Of a stretch of 64,000 nucleotides of DNA, positions 37,596-52,100 are shown piece after piece; the first letter of the stretch is position 1; each line of letters begins with the position of its first letter. The notes beneath the pieces were generated by a model. The model had not been told where the DNA came from, ran no database searches, and worked only from the letters and a program-made list of their open reading frames with translations. Origin of the DNA: Auanema rhodensis (Eukaryota > Nematoda > Chromadorea > Rhabditida > Rhabditidae); assembly GCA_964057225.1 (NCBI GenBank), contig OZ059900.1:196501-260500 (forward strand). The letters are read 5' to 3'. Position numbers and translations under genes: made by a program.

Positions 37596-40500
37596 CATTT
37601 CCAAAATTCTTTCTATTTTCGACCTTTTTTGATCAAAATGAATAAATATCAGTGCAAACTCATAAAAATAGACTTATTTCGTGTATTATGTGTTTGATTC
37701 TCGAATCTTAACGAATATGATCAAAATTTACAAGTATTACAGATTTTGTACCAAAAATCGGTGAGTATATGGTGTTAAAGGCATAAAAACGACCATACTT
37801 AGTGTAGTAATGCTATTTGAGCGAAATTTAGTGATTTAAACATTATTAGTGTTTAATTAATGACTTTTGTTGTCATAGACAATAAAACTATGCTTCTGAT
37901 CATATATATGAGCGATTTAGCCAAATTAGACTCAAAACTCGTAAATTTCAAAAATTCTTTCTATTTTCGACCTTTTTTGATCAAAATGAATATATATCAG
38001 TGCAAGCTCATAAAAGTAGACTGATTTTGTGTATTGTATGTTTGATTCTCAAATCTTAACGAATATGATCAAAATTTACGAGTGTTACAGATTTTGTACC
38101 AAAAATCGGTGAGTATATGGTGTTAAAGGCATAAAAACGACCATACTTAGTGTAGTAATGCTATTTGAGCGAAATTCAGTATTAAAACATCACTAGCGTT
38201 TAATTGAAGACTTTTGTTGTTATAGACAATAGAACTATGCTTTTGATCATATATATGAGCGATTTAGCCAAATTGGACTCAAAACTCGGAAATTTCAAAA
38301 ATTCTTTCTATTTTCGACCTTTTTTGATCAAAATGAATAAATATCAGTGCAAACTTGTAAAAATAGACTTATTTCGTGTATTATGTGTTTGATTCTCGAA
38401 TCTTAACGAATATGATCAAAATTTACAAGTATTACAGATTTTGTACCAAAAATCGGTGAGTATATGGTGTTAAAGGCATAAAAACGACCATACTTAGTGT
38501 AGTAATGCTATTTGAGCGAAATTTAGTGATTTAAACATTATTAGTGTTTAATTAATGACTTTTGTTGTCATAGACAATAAAACTATGCTTCTGATCATAT
38601 ATATGAGCGATTTAGCCAAATTAGACTCAAAACTCGTAAATTTCAAAAATTCTTTCTATTTTCGACCTTTTTTGATCAAAATGAATATATATCAGTGCAA
38701 GCTCATAAAAATAGACTGATTTTGTGTATTGTATGTTTGATTCTCAATTCTTAACGAATATGATCAAAATTTACGAGTATTACAGATTTTGTACCAAAAA
38801 TCGGTGAGTATATGGTGTTAAAGGCATAAAAACGACCATACTTAGTGTAGTAATGCTATTTGAGCGAAATTCAGTATTAAAACATCACTAGCGTTTAATT
38901 GAAGACTTTTGTTGTTATAGACAATAGAACTATGCTTTTGATCATATATATGAGCGATTTAGCCAAATTGGACTCAAAACTCGGAAATTTCAAAAATTCT
39001 TTCTAGATTCGACCTTTTTTGATCAAAATGAATAAATATCAGTGCAAACTTGTAAAAATAGACTTATTTCGTGTATTATGTGTTTGATTCTCGAATCTTA
39101 ACGAATATGATCGAAATTTACAAGTATTACAGATTTTGTACCAAAAATCGGTGAGTATATGGTGTTAAAGGCATAAAAACGACCATACTTAGTGTAGTAA
39201 TGCTATTTGAGTGAAATTCAGTGATTTAATCATTACTAGTGTATATTTGAAGACTTTTGTTATCATAGACAGTAAAACTATGCTTTTGATCATATATATG
39301 AGCGATTTAGCCCAATTGGACTCAAAACTCGGAAAATTCAAAAATTCTTTCTATTTTCGACCTTTTTTGATCAAAATGAATAAATATCAGTGCAAACTCG
39401 TGAAAATAAACTCATTTCGTGTATTGTGTGTTTGATTCTCGAATCTTAACGAATATGATCAAAATTTACGAGTATCACAGATTTTGTACCAAAAATCGGT
39501 GAGTATATGGTGTTGAAGGTATAAAAACGACCATACTTAGTGTAGTAATGCTATTTGAGCGAAAATCAGTATTTAAACATCATTAGTGTTTAATTAATGA
39601 CTTTTGTTGTCATAGACAATAAAACTATGCTTCTGATCATATATATGAGCGATTTAGCCAAATTAGACTCAAAACTCGTAAATTTCAAAAATGCTTTCTA
39701 TTTTCGACCTTTTTTGATCAAAATGAATAAATATCAGTGCAAACTTGTAAAAATGAACTTAATTCGTGTATTGTGTGTTTGATTCTTGAATCTTAACGAA
39801 TATGATCAAAATTTACGAGTATCACAGATTTTGTACCAAAAATCGGTGAGTATATGGTGTTAAAGGCATAAAAACGACCATCCTTAGTGTAGTAATGCTA
39901 TTTGAGCGAAATTCAGTATTAAAACATCACTAGCGTTTAATTGATGACTTTTGTTGTTATAGACAATAAAACTATGCTTTTGATCATATATATGAGCGAT
40001 TTAGCCAAATTGGACTCAAAACTCGGAAATTTCAAAAATTCTTTCTATTTTCGATCTTTTTTGATCAAAATGAATAAATATCAGTGCAAACTTGTAAAAA
40101 TAGACTTATTTCGTGTATTATGTGTTTGATTCTTGAATCTTAACGAATATGATCAAAATTTACAAGTATTACAGATTTTGTACCAAAAATCGGTGAGTAT
40201 ATGGTGTTAAAGGCATAAAAACGACCATACTTAGTGTAGTAATGCTATTTGAGCGAAAATCAGTATTTAAACATCACTAGCGTTTAATTAATGACTTTTG
40301 TTGTTATAGACAATAAAACTATGCTTCTGATCATATATATGAGCGATTTAGCCAAATTAGACTCAAAACTCGTAAATTTCAAAAATTCTTTCTATTTTCG
40401 ACCTTTTTTGATCAAAATGAATAAATATCAGTGCAAACTTGTAAAAATGAACTTAATTCGTGTATTGTGTGTTTGATTCTTGAATCTTAACGAATATGAT

Positions 40501-43500
40501 CAAAATTTACGAGTATCACAGATTTTGTACCAAAAATCGGTGAGTATATGGTGTTAAAGGCATAAAAACGACCATCCTTAGTGTAGTAATGCTATTTGAG
40601 CGAAATTCAGTATTAAAACATCACTAGCGTTTAATTGATGACTTTTGTTGTTATAGACAATAAAACTATGCTTTTGATCATATATATGAGCGATTTAGCC
40701 AAATTGGACTCAAAACTCGGAAATTTCAAAAATTCTTTCTATTTTCGACCTTTTTTGATCAAAATGAATATATATCAGTGCAAGCTCATAAAAATAGACT
40801 GATTTTGTGTATTGTGTGTTTGATTCTCAAATCTTAACAAATATGATCAAAATTTACGAGTATTACAGATTTTGTACCAAAAATCGGTGAGTATATGGTG
40901 TTAAAGGCATAAAAACGACCATACTTAGTGTAGTAATGCTATTTGAGCGAAAATCAGTATTTAAACATCACTAGCGTTTAATTGATGACTTTTGTTGTCA
41001 TAGACAACAAAACTATGCTTCTGATCATATATATGAGCGATTTAGCCAAATTAGACTCAAAACTCGGAAATTTCAAAAATTCTTTCTATTTTCGACCTTT
41101 TTTGATCAAAATGAATATATATCAGTGCAAGCTCATAAAAATAGACTGATTTCGTGTATTGTATGTTTGATTCTCAAATCTTAACGAATATGATCAAAAT
41201 TTACGAGTATTACAGATTTTGTACCAAAAATCGGTGAGTATATGGTGTTAAAGGCATAAAAACGACCATACTTAGTGTAGTTATGCTATTTGAGCGAAAT
41301 TCAGTATTTAAACATCACTAGCGTTTAATTGATGACTTTTGTTGTTATAGACAATAAAACTATGCTTTTGATCATATATATGAGCGATTTAGCCAAATTG
41401 GACTCAAAACTCGGACATTTCCAAAATTCTTTCTATTTTCGACCTTTTTTGATCAAAATGAATATATATCAGTGCAAACTCATAAAAATAGACTGATTTT
41501 GTGTATTGTGTGTTTGATTCTCAAATCTTAACAAATATGATCAAAATTTACAAGTATTAAAGATTTTGTACCAAAAATCGGTGAGTATATGGTGTTAAAG
41601 GCATAAAAACGACCATACTTAGTGTAGTAATGCTATTTGAGCGAAATTCAGTATTAAAACATCACTAGCGTTTAATTGATGACTTTTGTTGTTATAGACA
41701 ATAAAACTATGCTTTTGATCATATATATGAGCGATTTAGCCAAATTGGACTCAAAACTCGGACATTTCCAAAATTCTTTCTATTTTCGACCTTTTTTGAT
41801 CAAAATGAATATATATCAGTGCAAGCTCATAAAAATAGACTGATTTCGTGTATTGTATGTTTGATTCTCGAATCTTAACGAATATGATCAAAATTTACGA
41901 GTATTACAGATTTTGTACCAAAAATCGGTGAGTATATGGTGTTAAAGGCATAAAAACGACCATACTTAGTGTAGTAATGCTATTTGAGCGAAATTCAGTA
42001 TTTAAACATCACTAGCGTTTAATTGATGACTTTTGTTGCTATAGACAATAAAACTATGCTTTTGATCATATATATGAGCGATTTAGCCAAATTGGACTCA
42101 AAACTCGGAAATTTCAAAAATTCTTTCTATTTTCGACCTTTTTTGATCAAAATGAATATATATCAGTGCAAGCTCATAAAAATAGACTGATTTTGTGTAT
42201 TGTGTGTTTGATTCTCAAATCTTAACGAATATGATCAAAATTTACGAGTATTACAGATTTTGTACCAAAAATCGGTGAGTATATGGTGTTAAAGGCATAA
42301 AAACGACCATACTTAGTGTAGTAATGCTATTTGAGCGAAATTCAGTATTTAAACATCACTAGCGTTTAATTGATGACTTTTGTTGTTATAGACAATAAAA
42401 CTATGCTTTTGATCATATATATGAGCGATTTAGCCAAATTGGACTCAAAACTCGGACATTTCCAAAATTCTTTCTATTTTCGACCTTTTTTGATCAAAAT
42501 GAATATATATCAGTGCAAGCTCATAAAAATAGACTGATTTCGTGTATTGTATGTTTGATTCTCGAATCTTAACGAATATGATCAAAATTTACGAGTATTA
42601 CAGATTTTGTACCAAAAATCGGTGAGTATATGGTGTTAAAGGCATAAAAACGACCATACTTAGTGTAGTAATGCTATTTGAGCGAAATTCAGTATTTAAA
42701 CATCACTAGCGTTTAATTGATGACTTTTGTTGCTATAGACAATAAAACTATGCTTTTGATTATATATATGAGCGATTCAGCCAAATTGGACTCAAAACTC
42801 GGAAATTGAAAAAATTCTTTCTATTTTCGACCTTTTTTGATCAAAATGAATATATATCAGTGCAAGCTCATAAAAATAGACTGATTTTGTGTATTGTGTG
42901 TTTGATTCTCAAATCTTAACGAATATGATCAAAATTTACGAGTATTACAGATTTTGTACCAAAAATCGGTGAGTATATGGTGTTAAAGGCATAAAAACGA
43001 CCATACTTAGTGTAGTAATGCTATTTGAGCGAAATTCAGTATTAAAACATCACTAGCGTTTAATTGATGACTTTTGTTGTTATAGACAATAAAACTATGC
43101 TTTTGATCATATATATGAGCGATTTAGCCAAATTGGACTCAAAACTCGGAAATTTCAAAAATTCTTTCTATTTTCGACCTTTTTTGATCAAAATGAATAT
43201 ATATCAGTGCAAGCTCATAAAAATAGACTGATTTTGTGTATTGTGTGTTTGATTCTCAAATCTTAACAAATATGATCAAAATTTACGAGTATTACAGATT
43301 TTGTACCAAAAATCGGTGAGTATATGGTGTTAAAGGCATAAAAACGACCATACTTAGTGTAGTAATGCTATTTGAGCGAAAATCAGTATTTAAACATCAC
43401 TAGCGTTTAATTGATGACTTTTGTTGTCATAGACAACAAAACTATGCTTCTGATCATATATATGAGCGATTTAGCCAAATTAGACTCAAAACTCGGAAAT

Positions 43501-43826
43501 TTCAAAAATTCTTTCTATTTTCGACCTTTTTTGATCAAAATGAATATATATCAGTGCAAGCTCATAAAAATAGACTGATTTCGTGTATTGTATGTTTGAT
43601 TCTCAAGTCTTAACGAATATGATCAAAATTTACGAGTATTACAGATTTTGTACCAAAAATCGGTGAGTATATGGTGTTAAAGGCATAAAAACGACCATAC
43701 TTAGTGTAGTTATGCTATTTGAGCGAAATTCAGTATTTAAACATCACTAGCGTTTAATTGATGACTTTTGTTGTTATAGACAATAAAACTATGCTTTTGA
43801 TCATATATATGAGCGATTTAGCCAAA
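35655..43826 (+). repeat. ~8.2-kb duplicated block, copy 1 (10,414-bp offset)
   Basis: Landmarks from about 35,655 to 43,826 recur exactly 10,414 bp downstream. Examples are 35,773 and 46,187; 36,085 and 46,499; 39,211 and 49,625; and tctcaagtct at 43,601 and 54,015. The offset equals 30 units. The block overlaps the 9-mer repeats and contains one of the older-subtype islands, so it arose after both were already present. Confidence 0.9.
37620..40721 (+). repeat. 9-mer higher-order repeat, copy 2
   Basis: This copy follows the first almost directly, so the pair forms a tandem duplication of nine units. The unit at about 38,899 has ttctagattcg near 39,001, where other copies have ttctattttcg; that closes the short reading frame of the unit. 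At about 40,721 the sequence leaves the pattern and enters the older subtype. Confidence 0.85.
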
Positions 43827-44451
43827 TTGGACTCAAAACTCGGACATTTCCAAAATTCTTTCTATTTTCGACCTTTTTTGATCAAAATGAATATATATCA
43901 GTGCAAACTCATAAAAATAGACTGATTTTGTGTATTGTGTGTTTGATTCTCAAATCTTAACAAATATGATCAAAATTTACAAGTATTAAAGATTTTGTAC
44001 CAAAAATCGGTGAGTATATGGTGTTAAAGGCATAAAAACGACCATACTTAGTGTAGTAATGCTATTTGAGCGAAATTCAGTATTAAAACATCACTAGCGT
44101 TTAATTGATGACTTTTGTTGTTATAGACAATAAAACTATGCTTTTGATCATATATATGAGCGATTTAGCCAAATTGGACTCAAAACTTGGAAATTTCAAA
44201 AATTCTTTCTATTTTCGACCTTTTTTGATCAAAATGAATATATATCAGTGCAAGCTCATAAAAATAGACTGATTTTGTGTATTGTGTGTTTGATTCTCAA
44301 ATCTTAACGAATTTGATCAAAATTTACGAGTATTACAGATTTTGTACCAAAAATCGGTGAGTATATGGTGTTAAAGGCATAAAAACGACCATACTTAGTG
44401 TAGTAATGCTATTTGAGCGAAATTCAGTATTTAAACATCACTAGCGTTTAA
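40637..44451 (+). repeat. Island of older monomer subtype, copy 1 (11 units)
   Basis: Eleven consecutive units return to gaatatatatcag, ctcataaaaatag and gactgattt, as in the first 17 kb, between flanks of the gaataaatatcag type. Marks include acaacaaaact, gttgctatag, gtattaaagatt (about 41,556 and 43,985), and gattatatatatg with gattcagcc near 42,758. One unit has ggaaattgaaaaaattc near 42,802. The island length is 3,815 bp. Confidence 0.87.
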
Positions 44452-46186
44452 TTGATGACTTTTGTTGTTATAGACAATAAAACTATGCTTTTGATCATAT
44501 ATATGAGCGATTTAGCCAAATTGGACTCAAAACTCGGAAATTTCAAAAATTCTTTCTATTTTCGATCTTTTTTGATCAAAATGAATAAATATCAGTGCAA
44601 ACTTGTAAAAATAGACTTATTTCGTGTATTATGTGTTTGATTCTTGAATCTTAACGAATATGATCAAAATTTACAAGTATTACAGATTTTGTACCAAAAA
44701 TCGGTGAGTATATGGTGTTAAAGGCATAAAAACGACCATACTTAGTGTAGTAATGCTATTTGAGCGAAAATCAGTATTTAAACATCACTAGCGTTTAATT
44801 AATGACTTTTGTTGTTATAGACAATAAAACTATGCTTCTGATCATATATATGAGCGATTTAGCCAAATTAGACTCAAAACTCGTAAATTTCAAAAATTCT
44901 TTCTATTTTCGACCTTTTTTGATCAAAATGAATAAATATCAGTGCAAACTTGTAAAAATGAACTTAATTCGTGTATTGTGTGTTTGATTCTTGAATCTTA
45001 ACGAATATGATCAAAATTTACGAGTATCACAGATTTTGTACCAAAAATCGGTGAGTATATGGTGTTAAAGGCATAAAAACGACCATCCTTAGTGTAGTAA
45101 TGCTATTTGAGCGAAATTCAGTATTAAAACATCACTAGCGTTTAATTGATGACTTTTGTTGTTATAGACAATAAAACTATGCTTTTGATCATATATATGA
45201 GCGATTTAGCCAAATTGGACTCAAAACTCGGAAATTTCAAAAATTCTTTCTATTTTCGACCTTTTTTGATCAAAATGAATATATATCAGTGCAAGCTCAT
45301 AAAAATAGACTGATTTTGTGTATTGTGTGTTTGATTCTCAAATCTTAACAAATATGATCAAAATTTACGAGTATTACAGATTTTGTACCAAAAATCGGTG
45401 AGTATATGGTGTTAAAGGCATAAAAACGACCATACTTAGTGTAGTAATGCTATTTGAGCGAAATTCAGTATTTAAACATCACTAGCGTTTAATTGATGAC
45501 TTTTGTTGTTATAGACAATAAAACTATGCTTTTGATCATATATATGAGCGATTTAGCCAAATTGGACTCAAAACTCGGAAATTTCAAAAATTCTTTCTAT
45601 TTTCGATCTTTTTTGATCAAAATGAATAAATATCAGTGCAAACTTGTAAAAATAGACTTATTTCGTGTATTATGTGTTTGATTCTTGAATCTTAACGAAT
45701 ATGATCAAAATTTACAAGTATTACAGATTTTGTACCAAAAATCGGTGAGTATATGGTGTTAAAGGCATAAAAACGACCATACTTAGTGTAGTAATGCTAT
45801 TTGAGCGAAAATCAGTATTTAAACATCACTAGCGTTTAATTAATGACTTTTGTTGTTATAGACAATAAAACTATGCTCTTGATCATATATATGAGCGATT
45901 TAGCCAAATTGGACTCAAAACTCGGACATTTCCAAAATTCTTTCTATTTTCGACCTTTTTTGATCAAAATGAATATATATCAGTGCAAGCTCATAAAAGT
46001 AGACTGATTTTGTGTATTGTATGTTTGATTCTCAAATCTTAACGAATATGATCAAAATTTACGAGTGTTACAGATTTTGTACCAAAAATCGGTGAGTATA
46101 TGGTGTTAAAGGCATAAAAACGACCATACTTAGTGTAGTAATGCTATTTGAGCGAAATTCAGTATTAAAACATCACTAGCGTTTAA
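44452..46186 (+). repeat. Mixed-subtype segment (5 units)
   Basis: Newer-type units (44,452, 44,802, 45,493) flank a single older-type unit at about 45,146. A further unit at about 45,841 has ctatgctcttgatc, ggacatttcc and ctcataaaagtag. The same order recurs at 59,034-60,768, offset 14,582 bp. Confidence 0.82.
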
Positions 46187-49100
46187 TTGAAGACTTTTGT
46201 TGTTATAGACAATAGAACTATGCTTTTGATCATATATATGAGCGATTTAGCCAAATTGGACTCAAAACTCGGAAATTTCAAAAATTCTTTCTATTTTCGA
46301 CCTTTTTTGATCAAAATGAATAAATATCAGTGCAAACTTGTAAAAATAGACTTATTTCGTGTATTATGTGTTTGATTCTCGAATCTTAACGAATATGATC
46401 GAAATTTACAAGTATTACAGATTTTGTACCAAAAATCGGTGAGTATATGGTGTTAAAGGCATAAAAACGACCATACTTAGTGTAGTAATGCTATTTGAGT
46501 GAAATTCAGTGATTTAATCATTACTAGTGTATATTTGAAGACTTTTGTTATCATAGACAGTAAAACTATGCTTTTGATCATATATATGAGCGATTTAGCC
46601 CAATTGGACTCAAAACTCGGAAAATTCAAAAATTCTTTCTATTTTCGACCTTTTTTGATCAAAATGAATAAATATCAGTGCAAACTCGTGAAAATAAACT
46701 CATTTCGTGTATTGTGTGTTTGATTCTCGAATCTTAACGAATATGATCAAAATTTACGAGTATCACAGATTTTGTACCAAAAATCGGTGAGTATATGGTG
46801 TTGAAGGTATAAAAACGACCATACTTAGTGTAGTAATGCTATTTGAGCGAAAATCAGTATTTAAACATCATTAGTGTTTAATTAATGACTTTTGTTGTCA
46901 TAGACAATAAAACTATGCTTCTGATCATATATATGAGCGATTTAGCCAAATTAGACTCAAAACTCGTAAATTTCAAAAATGCTTTCTATTTTCGACCTTT
47001 TTTGATCAAAATGAATAAATATCAGTGCAAACTTGTAAAAATGAACTTAATTCGTGTATTGTGTGTTTGATTCTTGAATCTTAACGAATATGATCAAAAT
47101 TTACGAGTATCACAGATTTTGTACCAAAAATCGGTGAGTATATGGTGTTAAAGGCATAAAAACGACCATCCTTAGTGTAGTAATGCTATTTGAGCGAAAT
47201 TCAGTATTAAAACATCACTAGCGTTTAATTGATGACTTTTGTTGTTATAGACAATAAAACTATGCTTTTGATCATATATATGAGCGATTTAGCCAAATTG
47301 GACTCAAAACTCGGAAATTTCAAAAATTCTTTCTATTTTCGATCTTTTTTGATCAAAATGAATAAATATCAGTGCAAACTTGTAAAAATAGACTTATTTC
47401 GTGTATTATGTGTTTGATTCTTGAATCTTAACGAATATGATCAAAATTTACAAGTATTACAGATTTTGTACCAAAAATCGGTGAGTATATGGTGTTAAAG
47501 GCATAAAAACGACCATACTTAGTGTAGTAATGCTATTTGAGCGAAAATCAGTATTTAAACATCACTAGCGTTTAATTAATGACTTTTGTTGTTATAGACA
47601 ATAAAACTATGCTTCTGATCATATATATGAGCGATTTAGCCAAATTAGACTCAAAACTCGTAAATTTCAAAAATTCTTTCTATTTTCGACCTTTTTTGAT
47701 CAAAATGAATAAATATCAGTGCAAACTTGTAAAAATGAACTTAATTCGTGTATTGTGTGTTTGATTCTTGAATCTTAACGAATATGATCAAAATTTACGA
47801 GTATCACAGATTTTGTACCAAAAATCGGTGAGTATATGGTGTTAAAGGCATAAAAACGACCATCCTTAGTGTAGTAATGCTATTTGAGCGAAATTCAGTA
47901 TTAAAACATCACTAGCGTTTAATTGATGACTTTTGTTGTTATAGACAATAAAACTATGCTTTTGATCATATATATGAGCGATTTAGCCAAATTGGACTCA
48001 AAACTCGGACATTTCCAAAATTCTTTCTATTTTCGACCTTTTTTGATCAAAATGAATAAATATCAGTGCAAACTCATAAAAATAGACTTATTTCGTGTAT
48101 TATGTGTTTGATTCTCGAATCTTAACGAATATGATCAAAATTTACAAGTATTACAGATTTTGTACCAAAAATCGGTGAGTATATGGTGTTAAAGGCATAA
48201 AAACGACCATACTTAGTGTAGTAATGCTATTTGAGCGAAATTTAGTGATTTAAACATTATTAGTGTTTAATTAATGACTTTTGTTGTCATAGACAATAAA
48301 ACTATGCTTCTGATCATATATATGAGCGATTTAGCCAAATTAGACTCAAAACTCGTAAATTTCAAAAATTCTTTCTATTTTCGACCTTTTTTGATCAAAA
48401 TGAATATATATCAGTGCAAGCTCATAAAAGTAGACTGATTTTGTGTATTGTATGTTTGATTCTCAAATCTTAACGAATATGATAAAAATTTACGAGTGTT
48501 ACAGATTTTGTACCAAAAATCGGTGAGTATATGGTGTTAAAGGCATAAAAACGACCATACTTAGTGTAGTAATGCTATTTGAGCGAAATTCAGTATTAAA
48601 ACATCACTAGCGTTTAATTGAAGACTTTTGTTGTTATAGACAACAGAACTATGCTTTTGATCATATATATGAGCGATTTAGCCAAATTGGACTCAAAACT
48701 CGGAAATTTCAAAAATTCTTTCTATTTTCGACCTTTTTTGATCAAAATGAATAAATATCAGTGCAAACTTGTAAAAATAGACTTATTTCGTGTATTATGT
48801 GTTTGATTCTCGAATCTTAACGAATATGATCAAAATTTACAAGTATTACAGATTTTGTACCAAAAATCGGTGAGTATATGGTGTTAAAGGCATAAAAACG
48901 ACCATACTTAGTGTAGTAATGCTATTTGAGCGAAATTTAGTGATTTAAACATTATTAGTGTTTAATTAATGACTTTTGTTGTCATAGACAATAAAACTAT
49001 GCTTCTGATCATATATATGAGCGATTTAGCCAAATTAGACTCAAAACTCGTAAATTTCAAAAATTCTTTCTATTTTCGACCTTTTTTGATCAAAATGAAT

Positions 49101-52100
49101 ATATATCAGTGCAAGCTCATAAAAATAGACTGATTTTGTGTATTGTATGTTTGATTCTCAATTCTTAACGAATATGATCAAAATTTACGAGTATTACAGA
49201 TTTTGTACCAAAAATCGGTGAGTATATGGTGTTAAAGGCATAAAAACGACCATACTTAGTGTAGTAATGCTATTTGAGCGAAATTCAGTATTAAAACATC
49301 ACTAGCGTTTAATTGAAGACTTTTGTTGTTATAGACAATAGAACTATGCTTTTGATCATATATATGAGCGATTTAGCCAAATTGGACTCAAAACTCGGAA
49401 ATTTCAAAAATTCTTTCTAATTTCGACCTTTTTTGATCAAAATGAATAAATATCAGTGCAAACTTGTAAAAATAGACTTATTTCGTGTATTATGTGTTTG
49501 ATTCTCGAATCTTAACGAATATGATCGAAATTTACAAGTATTACAGATTTTGTACCAAAAATCGGTGAGTATATGGTGTTAAAGGCATAAAAACGACCAT
49601 ACTTAGTGTAGTAATGCTATTTGAGTGAAATTCAGTGATTTAATCATTACTAGTGTATATTTGAAGACTTTTGTTATCATAGACAGTAAAACTATGCTTT
49701 TGATCATATATATGAGCGATTTAGCCCAATTGGACTCAAAACTCGGAAAATTCAAAAATTCTTTCTATTTTCGACCTTTTTTGATCAAAATGAATAAATA
49801 TCAGTGCAAACTCGTGAAAATAAACTCATTTCGTGTATTGTGTGTTTGATTCTCGAATCTTAACGAATATGATCAAAATTTACGAGTATCACAGATTTTG
49901 TACCAAAAATCGGTGAGTATATGGTGTTGAAGGTATAAAAACGACCATACTTAGTGTAGTAATGCTATTTGAGCGAAAATCAGTATTTAAACATCACTAG
50001 CGTTTAATTGATGACTTTTGTTGTCATAGACAACAAAACTATGCTTCTGATCATATATATGAGCGATTTAGCCAAATTAGACTCAAAACTCGGAAATTTC
50101 AAAAATTCTTTCTATTTTCGACCTTTTTTGATCAAAATGAATAAATATCAGTGCAAACTTGTAAAAATGAACTTAATTCGTGTATTGTGTGTTTGATTCT
50201 TGAATCTTAACGAATATGATCAAAATTTACGAGTATCACAGATTTTGTACCAAAAATCGGTGAGTATATGGTGTTAAAGGCATAAAAACGACCATCCTTA
50301 GTGTAGTAATGCTATTTGAGCGAAATTCAGTATTAAAACATCACTAGCGTTTAATTGATGACTTTTGTTGTTATAGACAATAAAACTATGCTTTTGATCA
50401 TATATATGAGCGATTTAGCCAAATTGGACTCAAAACTCGGAAATTTCAAAAATTCTTTCTATTTTCGATCTTTTTTGATCAAAATGAATAAATATCAGTG
50501 CAAACTTGTAAAAATAGACTTATTTCGTGTATTATGTGTTTGATTCTTGAATCTTAACGAATATGATCAAAATTTACAAGTATTACAGATTTTGTACCAA
50601 AAATCGGTGAGTATATGGTGTTAAAGGCATAAAAACGACCATACTTAGTGTAGTAATGCTATTTGAGCGAAAATCAGTATTTAAACATCACTAGCGTTTA
50701 ATTAATGACTTTTGTTGTTATAGACAATAAAACTATGCTTCTGATCATATATATGAGCGATTTAGCCAAATTAGACTCAAAACTCGTAAATTTCAAAAAT
50801 TCTTTCTATTTTCGACCTTTTTTGATCAAAATGAATAAATATCAGTGCAAACTTGTAAAAATGAACTTAATTCGTGTATTGTGTGTTTGATTCTTGAATC
50901 TTAACGAATATGATCAAAATTTACGAGTATCACAGATTTTGTACCAAAAATCGGTGAGTATATGGTGTTAAAGGCATAAAAACGACCATCCTTAGTGTAG
51001 TAATGCTATTTGAGCGAAATTCAGTATTAAAACATCACTAGCGTTTAATTGATGACTTTTGTTGTTATAGACAATAAAACTATGCTTTTGATCATATATA
51101 TGAGCGATTTAGCCAAATTGGACTCAAAACTCGGAAATTTCAAAAATTCTTTCTATTTTCGACCTTTTTTGATCAAAATGAATATATATCAGTGCAAGCT
51201 CATAAAAATAGACTGATTTTGTGTATTGTGTGTTTGATTCTCAAATCTTAACAAATATGATCAAAATTTACGAGTATTACAGATTTTGTACCAAAAATCG
51301 GTGAGTATATGGTGTTAAAGGCATAAAAACGACCATACTTAGTGTAGTAATGCTATTTGAGCGAAAATCAGTATTTAAACATCACTAGCGTTTAATTGAT
51401 GACTTTTGTTGTCATAGACAACAAAACTATGCTTCTGATCATATATATGAGCGATTTAGCCAAATTAGACTCAAAACTCGGAAATTTCAAAAATTCTTTC
51501 TATTTTCGACCTTTTTTGATCAAAATGAATATATATCAGTGCAAGCTCATAAAAATAGACTGATTTCGTGTATTGTATGTTTGATTGTCAAATCTTAACG
51601 AATATGATCAAAATTTACGAGTATTACAGATTTTGTACCAAAAATCGGTGAGTATATGGTGTTAAAGGCATAAAAACGACCATACTTAGTGTAGTTATGC
51701 TATTTGAGCGAAATTCAGTATTTAAACATCACTAGCGTTTAATTGATGACTTTTGTTGTTATAGACAATAAAACTATGCTTTTGATCATATATATGAGCG
51801 ATTTAGCCAAATTGGACTCAAAACTCGGACATTTCCAAAATTCTTTCTATTTTCGACCTTTTTTGATCAAAATGAATATATATCAGTGCAAACTCATAAA
51901 AATAGACTGATTTTGTGTATTGTGTGTTTGATTCTCAAATCTTAACAAATATGATCAAAATTTACAAGTATTAAAGATTTTGTACCAAAAATCGGTGAGT
52001 ATATGGTGTTAAAGGCATAAAAACGACCATACTTAGTGTAGTAATGCTATTTGAGCGAAATTCAGTATTAAAACATCACTAGCGTTTAATTGATGACTTT

